The notes beneath the pieces were generated by a model. It was not told the DNA's origin. It saw nothing but the letters and a program-made list of their open reading frames with translations, and did not search any database. The translations under genes were made by a program, and so were the position numbers. Of a stretch of DNA of 64,000 nucleotides, positions 48,001 through 60,000 are shown piece after piece (the first letter of the stretch is position 1; each line of letters starts with the position of its first letter). The stretch comes from Nematostella vectensis (lineage: Eukaryota; Cnidaria; Anthozoa; Actiniaria; Edwardsiidae): positions 1,574,001 through 1,638,000 of the forward strand of contig NC_064039.1 in assembly GCF_932526225.1 (NCBI RefSeq). The letters are read 5' to 3'.

Positions 48001-51000
48001 GCACAGTTCTGCCTAGCACTTTGTGTTGGGTATCTAGCCTCCGTGATGGATTACTTCTCGGCCGAGGGCGAGCGAGTTATTAGTGTGATATTCGAAGTAG
48101 ACGAGATGGAGGAATTGCTGCATCAGGAAACAGACGATAACTCGTCTGTGTTTGACGATGATTGTAATCGAAAGGTATACACGGCACACAAACACTCTTT
48201 CATGTTGTGGCTATACTAGTTTGTGATTCAAGCTTTTTTAGAATTACAAACTCCTCCACTGACACAAAACAAACAGTCTAGTATCAAGATTAAAGACTCA
48301 TCATAAAGCAATCACAAGGCGGTTTAAGTCTATCGAGAAGTGGATGAGTAAATAGAGAGATAATAACAGCTAACGAAGCCCACCAGTATCGTAAGTCCCT
48401 CAAGAATATCACAGATTCAATTGGTCTCTTATCATTTTTATTTTTTCGCTTTTTTGTTTTAATATAGACTTTGTGTCCATCACGGATTTATAAATTAGTG
48501 AAATATCAGTCGTGTTTTGTCGCCAGCTGTTGAAAGAAGCGAGTTCCTGTCTACTAACTGCTACACGCAGCGCTGGCACAGTTGCTATCTCAAGTGCTCT
48601 CCGCATTATCTCTTCGATGGAGGGTTATAAATGAAATAGCTTTTTTATGCTACAGATATTATTATCACAAATATACTTGAGACCCCTTAACCTTGGTAGG
48701 AAAAACAGTATGGCGCTTTATGTCGTTTGTGAGGAAAATACGGTATTTTGGCCTTTTTTTCACTAGAGTTCTTTGTTCGTTTGGGAATGCTTGCTGTTTA
48801 GGAAGCCAGTAATATTTTTATATTATTTGGAAAAAGTGTTTGTCCTTTAGGAATCGGAGTGTTTGTCCTTTAGGGATCCAATGGAGTGTTTGTCCTTTGG
48901 GAATCCAATGGAGTGTTTGTCCTTTAGGAATCCAATGGAGTGTTTGTCCTTTAGGAATCCAATGGAGTGTTTGTCCTTTGGGAAGCCAGTGGAGTGTTTG
49001 TCCTTTTGGAAGCCAGTGTGTTTGTCCTTTGGAAAGCCAGTGTTTATAGTTTTGACTTTGTCATTGTAGGTGGGACTGTAATTAAAGTATATTTTTAGAA
49101 ACTGCTGTAAACTAAAATGTTTTACGAATGAGTAGCCAGTATAGCGCTAGTAACTTCTAAACTCAGAAACGCCAGGGTAGTGTCCCCTCTCCTCCCCAGT
49201 CACCCCCGCCCTCCATCCCTCCACAGGGATACCACCTTTCAGCTTTTCACAATATTTCACCACGGTAAGGCTAAACTTGTAGCTTGTGAATGGCCGTAAA
49301 ATTTTAAAAAGGCATCGTTCAAATGTGAGAATTTGCCAAGAATGTGCGAAAAATGTGTGAAAATGCCATCAAAAGTGTTGGTAAAATTGATTGACAAATC
49401 TACTATTTGGGTCCATTTTTTCAGACAGTAGCAATTCTGTGAAGGCTTTCATGAAGCTCTTTTTTTAGACAAGTGACAGTAATATTGTCCAAGAAACTAC
49501 ATACAAGAGAAGTGCTGCTTGATGATGGTCTTCATCTCATGGTTGACAGTGTTTTTTTTTTTTAACATTGTTTGATATTCTAGTGCGGTTATCACTATTT
49601 TCTAAGCTGTTTTAGGAACGTTTTATAGTCTAAAAAGTGGACTCGCCTGAAAGCAAAGGTCTGGTCCTCCTTAACCAATTGCGTGCTGGGGTACCCTTTG
49701 AACCTTGCGAAATACAACAATGTCGCCCTTGTTGTGTGCAGTACCGATTATAAATATGAGAAATAATGCAAAATTAGCAACTTGTGTCTTGGAATAAAAG
49801 ACCTCCGGGGGGTGAAACTGCTGGAGACTCTACACCGCGATCAGAGATGCAACCCGGACGTCATTTGTCACGTATGTCTCGATAGAACGCCGTCATTATT
49901 AATGTTCGCTTTTATTGTCTGCGCCTTTTATGCTTTAAATAATGCATATACTGACACAGTAAATGTTCATGTTATTGAGCTTTTTTATTACATTCAGGAT
50001 TGTTTTAAAAAAATGTCGATTTATTTACGATTTATCAGAATTCGTTATGATCAGAATGCTTGGAAAATTCAAAAGACATTGCGAAAAAATAATACAAAGG
50101 AATCAAAAGCAGCACGTCCTGGCTAACATTTTCACGCCGAGGGTCAGCAAAGAATTCTAATTCCATCATTATGGGTAATATCTGATTAGATATGGTGTAC
50201 GTTTCTTGTTCTTTCGGATACCAGTACACTCAGGAGCTCGCTTCCCCGTGGACCTCGCGTAGTAGCAGCACATACTCGGTGATTAACATCTTCGTGCGAG
50301 CGGCCTGAAGTTAATTGTATTCATTCAAATTAGTGTATCGATTACCATCATATCAACCTGGAGATGAAGAGATAGCAGAGAAAGGGAACGCTGAGCCGTG
50401 TTTGAGTCTGACTCTCACTTTATTGCCATCTGTACTCAATACAGACTGTTTTAAGCACCTTGGAGCGACTCGAATAGTAATGGCAAGCCAGGGAAACTCG
50501 TGCCCGCGCGCGGGACGGACGAATTAGCCCCGGTTTTGGTTGAGTTTGAATGGCACTCGGTGAGCGTTGAGTCGTGTACAGGAAGTGGCTGTGGCGTAAG
50601 TTAGCAGTTTTTGCACAAACACAAGGAAGGGTAACGAAACAGCTGTTAAACGAGCATTTGCTCAACGCTGCTCCGCTCAGCTAGGTTATATGTAGTACGT
50701 ATGAAGCGCTCCGTCAATGTCCGCTCCGTTAATGCATTTCTTATTCATCTTGCTACTTTGTCATACCGGCATTTCCTCCCCCATCAACAACATCCTAACT
50801 ATTTGAAAACTGCTTTAATCCTGCTTTGTCCACTGCATGCTGTTGTTTTGTAGCTCACCGATGCGCAGAGATCAAGATTTAGATTGTTGTCAGCCGCCAC
50901 TTCGGCAGAACAGGACTTTACTCTCCTATCTTGTTTGCAGATTGACTACGAAAAAATGGCCCGCCAACTCGCGGAGACGCTAGAGACCAAAGGTAACGAT

Positions 51001-54000
51001 ATACTTGCTGTTTTCGTACTTTATTCATCATCACTGAAAACGCCTTCACCTACTAAAATGATCCGAAAATATTGAATATTTCCTTGTATTTACCGCGGCA
51101 CATTCCAAACATATGTTCTATGCTGGTTCACAGATTAGTGTTCGCGTTAACACTTTGACATGCGAATGATGTAGCTGATAGGTGACTACCACCACCAGCC
51201 TGTTATAAGTGCCTTATGCCGAGGGATCTGTACACTGACTTGCACCTAAGCGTGCGGCGCTACGCAGAAATGTAATCAAATAGAATCAAAGGCTCAATGT
51301 GTACAGTACAGTCTCAAGAAAATGGTACTAGGAGGATCAGATTTCCACATATTTATTTGCACTATGCTGTTTGGTATTAGCCTGGTTAATTTTACGCGTA
51401 TTAATTTGGTGTTATCATTGCAAGCCCAGCACCAAGAGACTTTCGCTTTATCCAGTAATCTTATTGTTTCTACCACCGATTTTTTCACTCTGGCTATCTT
51501 AGCTTGGGATATTTATATTTTTTGTTATTTAGAATATATTTGCGCTGACTACTGTCTAGAACTATGTATTAAAAATCATTAAGGGGATCACTCGGTCAGA
51601 ATTGTAAGCTTTTAAGCGCTGTTTGCGTAAGAATTTTTCTGTTTGCTTTTTACTGTGATGGAGTTGAGTGGGTCGGTGTTTGTTTGCATCTTTGTTATGA
51701 CCAATCTTTTGTACTTGCTTACGTCTGTTTTTCATGTTTGCTTTTATTCTTTTTTGATAGTACAACTTGTAAAATTTGTTTTTGAGTGTGTTAAGAACAA
51801 TGCAATTGAACACAGCATTGCCTGAAAGGGAAAACGTGTTATAATTAAAGGCTCGGGGGTTGGGGGTGGGGGGGGGGGGGGGGGGGGGCTTTCTATGACA
51901 GTCATAAGTTACACACTTGAATCATGGGCCGATAAGCCTTGTCTTTTGTTATGATATGACTGTCGACCTGACTGCCTCCTGACTGTTCTCAATGCCTAGT
52001 TCATCATGTCTTTATCAGTCGTAAACATGTTCGTTGGCGCATGAGATAAGCGCGCCAACTGATAGAGAAGTACAAAATTCGTGTCTTTATAACAGCAATT
52101 AGTGTAGTCCGTCTGTAGCATGAGGGGCGGTGTATAACGTTCTCTTCTCAAATAAAATCTTTGTCCCGCCACAGACCCGTAGACGTCTCGTAATCCCTGT
52201 ACGGGTGGCTAAACGGCTAAACAAGAAGACGCAATACTGTATTAAATCCGATTTTTTTTATTACCGCGACGTGTGCATAACGGATTAACCCCTGAAGATG
52301 TTGCAATAAGTCCGTGGCGGTCGGCTTATTTATTCTTATTCTTGATACTTCCCACTTCCATAAAAGCTTACTTGCGTTACTTGTTTTTTTGCGTGACAGG
52401 TATGCTTCTTACGTAATCTTAAAACACGATACTTAAAACTCATTGGTTTATTAAACGTCACGTGACCGTAACCCAGAGGCTATAAAGCGCCCACATTTTG
52501 GACGGACCAAAAGATGCTTTAAGAGGGGGGGGGGGGGGGGGGTAGCAAAAAATCAGGAAGGCTCCAAAAGCAAGAAAAAAAATCTAACAACTGAAATACC
52601 CGCTGAAGCCAATGGATCAGCGAAAAACGAAAAAAAAAATCTCGCTATCAAAAAAATATGCATCCTTGCCTCATAAGGTACATAATGGTCCATCCCTTAC
52701 TGGAAAGGCTCGCAAATATTTCAAAAACTATATCCATAAGATTTACTGGAGTTGTACCGTAATTTGTGTACGCATGGTTTCTGGGACCTCTTAATGCTGA
52801 TTGATGTTCTTGGCTTCAGAGTGCGAGTGGCGGCGGCTGAGGGCAGACTATGAAGACTACATTCGCTCACTGCAGCTGGACAGACACTTGGCAAACACGG
52901 TCCTTCCGCAGGTGAATTATGTACCGTCACTGATTCAAATTTTCTTTTTGTTTGTTTGATCCACGTCTACTGTTCAAGTCTTTTCTCCCAATCCATCAAC
53001 CTGCTAATGCTTTCTATACCAGGTTTGTCCAGGTGACCAGAATCCTGTCGAGCCATGGCACAGTACCGTTTCCAGCCAAGTCCAGGAAGCGTTGAAAAAC
53101 CAGACAAAAGCTCTGCTGCTTATTGAGCTTATTTCCATGGAGCTCTACTACGGCATGGAGGACCTCTTACGGGACGGGGGAGGAGGGGGTGGGCTAGAAC
53201 AAGAGGTACCCGCGGACAAGCTCTACTCTCTCACTGATAGAGACCTTTTACTACACAGCGCCGAGACTCTATTAGAGGTGAGGCGTTAAGGGGCGGGGTT
53301 GTGAAAGGAGAAGGGCGGGGCGGTAAAAGGTTGAGGGGTGGACCCGTGAGTAGAAAAAAAGTGTGACTATAAAAGGTGTGTGATGAGGGGGGATGCTAGG
53401 AAGGGAGGGGTGGGCCAGGAAGTGGGACCAGGAGAGAGGTGAAATGGTTTCATGAAAAGGGTACTTTGAGGGGGAAGGGAGGGTGGGCCATCAGAAGGTT
53501 AGGGTTGGAGACATCAGTGTCGTGGTAGAGTGAGTATTACCGATAGATATGTTCTTATAGTGTTGCATAGGTGCGTGGGCTTGAGTGGAAAGGCCGTAGG
53601 AGATTTAGAACTAGACAATCGATAAACACTAGCATTCTCTTTGTTCTAGTTGACAGAGTACTTTTTCTCCAAAAGTACATTTCTCAGCGGAGAAAAATCT
53701 GAAGTAAATAACGGAAACGGAGCAACAGGTGGTACGTACTTTGTAAAACAAACTGTGACGGGGACCCTATGAGCCCGGCGTCATCTTTGCTGTCGAAAAA
53801 TGAGCTCTTGTATCTTGAGCATGTTAACAAAACAAAACACATAAATATTTACTTTCTACAAAAAAAGGCGTCTGTACCAGACACATCGCTTGACCCTTAC
53901 TCGTTGAATGGTGTCACGCACTTTTCTACCTACCTGGTCTGGGTGGTTCTCAGATGGCGTCTCGCCGCCGCAAATAAGTGGACGGATACTCTAATATTTA

Positions 54001-57000
54001 GCATTGAAGCAAACTACCCAGAAGACCTTGGGACGAGGTTGCTGACAAACTAACAGACAAGTCAACTATATTAAATACTTGAGTGATTCTCATACACTGA
54101 CAGACAAGTCAACTATTTCTCATACACTGACAGACAAGTCAACTTTATTAAATACTTGAGTGATTATAATTTCTTATTAAAATGTATTTTGGTCATCGGT
54201 TCCCAGGGTCCGGAAGTTTGCCGTCCGCGTCTTGCCGCGTGTTACCGGACCCGAGCTACACAGGCAAGCTGCTGCGCGTGCGAGGGACTCTGGAAAGGAT
54301 AAAGGACATGACTGACAGCGCGGCGATAAAATTCCTTTCGAACGTACTGAATACGGACTCCGAGGAAACATGCAAAGGTACTTAATAGCTTAAATTTCCT
54401 TAAGACCTTTAAGGGTGTTGGGACATTTCTCGTTACTTAGCGATTCGGTTGTTAGGCGCGCGTTCGTGATCATCCGGAAAATCGAATGGCGGGGAAATAG
54501 TTTACGCGCGCGCGACATTCCTAGTTTCGAAACAAACGCCGAAACTGGCGAGAAAAACGTAATAAAATAGTAAATATTGTAAAACAAAAAAAATGCGAGC
54601 ATGATTTTTAACCTAGGCCATCTTTAGCGACCTGAAGTGCTGATCTAAGCAAAAAAAAAGAGTTGTTTCAATGCATATTTCACTGTTTAAAAGCGAGATA
54701 AAAGTCGATATTTTGATAACAAAATTTGTAACCAGGCTTTATCGCAATACTCAATTTCGCATGCGTAGATAATTCTACTTCCGGTTTGCGTTTCCAACTC
54801 TATAATCTTTAAGAAGAGTGAACAGTTCGCGATTTTTTTTGGGCAAAGAATGTTCACCTAGTTGTAGTCCACAAAACTACGTATCGGTTTTTACGATATT
54901 TTAAAAAATAAAAAAATTATTTAACCCATTGACTCCTGGCTATTTTTGAGCTGAATTTACAAAAAACAGACTGAAAACAGATACCCCCCCCCATTCTGAG
55001 TTTTATACAGCCCGTCAAACACAGCTGCACCTAGTCAGCGGTATCCAAGCTTTCCAACAGTGCTTTGCGGTCCCCACGTCGTTGTGCTGAAGCCAGCACA
55101 AGTTGATGGTTGCTTGTATTTTTCATCAAAAATACAGCTATGAGCATATTAGGAGAGTGTCTCAGGACATCATGAAGTCTTTTTGGGCATAATTGAGTGC
55201 TTTGCTTATGGATATTTGCAAGCAAAGGTGGATTCATGATGATTTTTTTCTTGTTTGGCTTTGCCTGGATGAGAAAATATTTCTAATGAATCACCACAAC
55301 TCCCCTAAATGCTGTCTTTTCTGAAACCAAATTGATTCCAAAATTGTTTACACTACACTGCTATTCTGGGTCTGTATGACCTGGAATTGATTAGTTATTT
55401 TGATTAAAATCTAGGTGTGGTGGATTAAAAAAAGTGGAAAAATAAAAATTAAAAATGTGCGAAAATTTTATTATTTGGCAGAATCCAAAACGCATACGTA
55501 TCTTTGTAGGTACTCTCACAAAAAATATTATAAAACTACATTTATTACTGCAGATACTTCAACAGCAAAGATTATAGAATTTTGTTGTTGTGACGTCATG
55601 CGATGACGTCAGCACCTGATGACGTCATCAAAATTTAAACATTGATAAACAATGACGCCATACCTAAATTCATTTTATTTCGCAAATATTTGGCGGATTT
55701 ATAGCGTTTCAAAGTTTCCTTAGCAACGGCCCTCAGAGAAATGTCCCAACACCCTTAAACAAGGTATTGGGGTCGGAGGTACAAACAAATATAAATGTAC
55801 CATGAAGAGGATGTTAAAATGTAAAAGCGTAAACAGAAAAGGTAACTTCTACTTCCCCTTTTTTCTAAATTCTTATGGATTGCATGTTAATGAGATTTGA
55901 ATTATAAGCTTTGTACTTTCTTGATGCCGTATACTATTTTCAAAGGCGATGCAAAAAAATACTATAGTATTAAACTCTATATCCAGACGTCTCTCTTGTT
56001 ACTAACGTGATACCGTAATAACAATGAGCGTTTATTTTTAGATTATATTTCTCATTTTTTTAGGAAAAATGATAATTAATCCCAAAGTTTAATGTTATTA
56101 TAGCCTGGCTCCAAAAAGTCTACTTATTAACAAAATGGATATACAGAAAGACGTCTTGAGTCTATATAAAGAGCACGATATGATTAGGATGCGGGATTAG
56201 CAGAACATAATCTCCTTAGAGGCACTTCGGGCCCCTTTGACATCTGGATATTGGTGACTTAATGACGTCATATCGTGGTATTAGAATGTCAGTGGTGGCT
56301 TCTATCTACTTGTCCGCGGTGTCCGTTTTTCAATTCACTCATTCCGTGGTGTTTTTTTCAGGGATAGAGAGTCATAAGCGGCAGCTGTACGAGCAATTGA
56401 GGGATTTCGCAGACTCGTTTGCCAAGAAACAAGGTGAATGACTACAATGTTTTACATGATAGTAACGACCGGGATCTTAAAACTTGTCACTTGGACAATG
56501 TGTTAACGAGCGCGGTTTAACTCGGTACTGATTTCATTGTATTCTTTACATACTCTTGTTCTGCTCTATGGGTTTATTTAGTAACTTGCTATTTGAATTC
56601 TTTAGTAAAACACAAGAAACAGTTTAAATAGTCTACAACCTTCGTAACTAGCGTAACAAAAATACGTTTTATCGAACGCAAACGAGCTACAGGTTAACCG
56701 ACGACAAAATAAGCTTTCCTGAAGCTGTTTGTCTCTCACGTACCTAGAAATTGCTATAGAGAGAAAGGAGTTTGTGAATTTTGTATGCAAGGCAACCCAC
56801 TCCAAGGAAGAAGGCATTTTCAGGCGTTTGTGTTAAATGTGTTAAAGTAATTTTAAGACGTTTATTTTACTCCCCGGCACAGTGTCATCTGCACATGCGC
56901 AGGACCTAGCGGAAGTGCTGAGCCTGGAGCAGACCCTGTGTCACGTGCTCATGGACAAAGCGCTCGTCAACTGCATCCTGCTGCTAGACAAGGCTGAGAT

Positions 57001-60000
57001 GGAACGGCGCATGCGCAAGATAGAGAATGCCAAATACGATTACTCCAACCCTGGTAAGTCTTAGTTTTTTTGTTGAAATATCATCGGTATGTAATGTGTT
57101 TCCCACATGAGCTTGCAAAGAGTTTCTCCTGGTTTCTCTGAGGTTATCGGATATTTCCACATCAGTTCCCGCCATTTTATCCACTTTGTCGTGAGCTGGG
57201 TTGCCTATGTACACTTATTTATATTTGTTTGCAGGTCTCGATCCAGTCCTATTAAAGTACCGCAAAAAATCCGAAGATGGTTCTCAGCGTCTGATATCAG
57301 TTGACGAGGGTGTCGTGCTAGAAGGATCCGAGAGCACCAACAGTCGCGAGAAACTCAGTAGCACGCCATTAGAGAGCTCCAGTCTGGCGGAGATGGAGGC
57401 GGAGAATCGCACGCTATGCGAGAACAACGCGCGCATGAGGAGAAAGCTAGAGGACGCTGACAAGCACAACGAACTGCTGGCGCATAGACTGGAGGAAGTG
57501 CAAGGAAAACTGAGTCGCACTCAAAGCAGTTTAAGGGATATAATGGACTCAAGCGCAATCGCGCAGAGAGATCTTAAGGCTAAAATGAACGAGTTTGAGT
57601 TTGAGAGGGACGAGTTATCGCTGAAGCTGCAAGAATACGAGGATGCACCTGACTTGAAAAAGGCTAACCACAGGATCAGGCAGCAAGAATTACGGATAAA
57701 CGAGCTGCTCGCGGAGAATGCGAGGCTCGTGTCAGAGTCTGGTGCGCTCAGGGCGAAGTTTACCAGTGACATCGAAAAAATGAGAGCAGAGGAAACCCAG
57801 ATTCGTGAGGATTTGTGCAAAAAGTTGAACGATAAACTTTCCCTAGCACAGGAATATAGCGAAGCGCTTGGTCAAAAGATACTGGATTTGGAGTCCAAGC
57901 TTCGCATGGCAGAGCAATGCATACAGGAGCAAAATAAGGTAGATGGAGGGCAAAGGGAGGACTATGTAGAAGAAATTAAAAGTCTTAAAATGAAACTCTC
58001 GATTTCGGAAGCCAAAAACTCATCGTTCTGTCAAAACGTGCGTGAATTCGAGAAGAAGCTTTCTGACGTTGGCAAATTGCTGGCGATTAAGAAAGCAAAC
58101 GAGGCCAGGTCGCAATCTAGAATAAAGGAACTCGAACTGGAGTGTGAACAACTTCGACAACAGAACTCTACGGTAGAGCGGCATGAGATTTTGCCAAACA
58201 ACTCGCGGGAAAATGACTCATCTTCGAGTGACTCGTTCAAAGATGCTGTGGTTGACTTAGAAACTCAGCTTATTGCAAAAGACCAGGAGATACTAAAATT
58301 AAAAAATGAAGTGGTTGACCTTATGAGCGAGGTGGGTAAACTCGATGGCGAGTATAACGAACTCTCTTGCAAAAGAACTCAACTCGAAAAAGAGTTGTCC
58401 GATTACCGGGTCGCCAAAGACGAAGTCGAAGGAGAACTGCAGCATATTCTTAAGGAGTGCTCGCAGCTGAAGAAAGACAGCGCGGTATACATGGAGGAAA
58501 ACAAGAAGCTCAAGGACAAAATGGATGTGCATTCTAGGATAATCCGAGATTCGGCAAACGCGGTGTTATCAGAACGAGCCGCGATAGAGCGCGACTTAGC
58601 ACGCGTCCGCAAACGCGAACAAGACCTGGAGAGCATTGTATCAAACTCAAACGTACGCAACAAAAGATTAGAACTAGACATTGAGAAACGTGAGGTCGTT
58701 ATTACTAAACTTCAAGCGGACCTAGACCAACTGCTACAGGAGAAAACAAGACTCGAATCTACCATTCACGAGCTTGCGGGCATAAGTGTGGACACAACAG
58801 AAGAAAACGACACGCTGCAGAAAGATCTGAGTAAATTAGAGAGAAACCTGAGCACCCTTCGCGATAGCCTGACGCTGAGCTTGCAAGAGAAGGCCCAGCT
58901 TGCAGAGGAAATGGCGCTTATGTCGGCCGAGGCAGACAGCCTGAGGAACTACGCGTCCCTTTGCTCTGAGGAAGTGCGGAGTATGCAAGCGCAGGTCGAC
59001 CTGTACAAACGGAGCGAGGAGATGCTGCAGGCCCGAGTGGGCGAGCTCGAGACGAGCATGTCTGAAGTCACCGGCGAGTACTCGCACATGCAGTCCGAGC
59101 TGAACTCTATCGAGGAGGAGAGACAAGGGCTGGAAAAGCGTATTCAGGAGGCGAGTCGGGCTATCGATAGAGTCAAGATGGAGCTACTCACACTAATGAA
59201 CACGGTGATAGCGCTACAGAAAGAGCTGCTGTGCATCGTGGATAGCATCCTCTCCTGCCTTGGCTTGGACTCGCATCAGTTGCAAGGCACAAGGCTTCGC
59301 TTCGTCTCTAGTGACTCGGGCTATACGTCTAACTTGACCGAGACCTGTAGCGAGCGAAGCAGCGAGTCGAGTGACGCGAACATTAACCCCATCGTGACGT
59401 CATCTTACCTTGTGCCGGACCAAGAATGCCTCGTTAATCCCTCGGAGATAAGCGTGATCCGCGAAAACAAGTCGGAGATCTTCCGAATGCACGAGGAGCT
59501 TAAGATAAAGCTTATGATCATCAAGGAAGCTGTTGATAGGGGAAAAGTCGCGCAGACTTCCGGGCCAGGGATTAGTGAGAGGGAACTTTCGGATGAAGGT
59601 TTCGATTCGGTAAAAGACTTTCCGTATTTAAATCAAGCAGAGCGGTCGCGACTTACGCGTCTACTGGGCGCTCTGAGAGAACAAGAGGCAAATCGCAGTC
59701 GCAACGGCGAGCGAGACGAAGAGGTATATGATTTATACTCCAGGTTAGAAGGCAAACTATCCGGCCTCTCCTCACAACTCGCGTCTAAGGAAATCGAGAT
59801 CTGCAAACTCTTGAAAGAGAAGATTACCCTGCACGACCAGTTGATGAAAAGCAAGTATGGCACAACGCTGTGTGAACACTGCCTGAATGACCCCGAAACT
59901 CGAGGCGAGTCCGCGGAGCTACTAAGAGCCAACCTTCTAACCTACATGGAGGAGACCGCCCAGCTAGAGGCAGACATCATCGACTTCTCGCAGTACAAGG

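Noticed and set aside
49782-49880. Possible exon reading [20 protein letters not shown] before a GTATGT
   Set aside because: There is no ATG, and the acceptor phase fits neither exon 13 nor the alternative leader.
57201-57234. Kinesin coiled-coil frame starting as its own gene at 57201
   Set aside because: The first 11 codons are intron ending in a GCAG acceptor; phases join it to the upstream motor exons.
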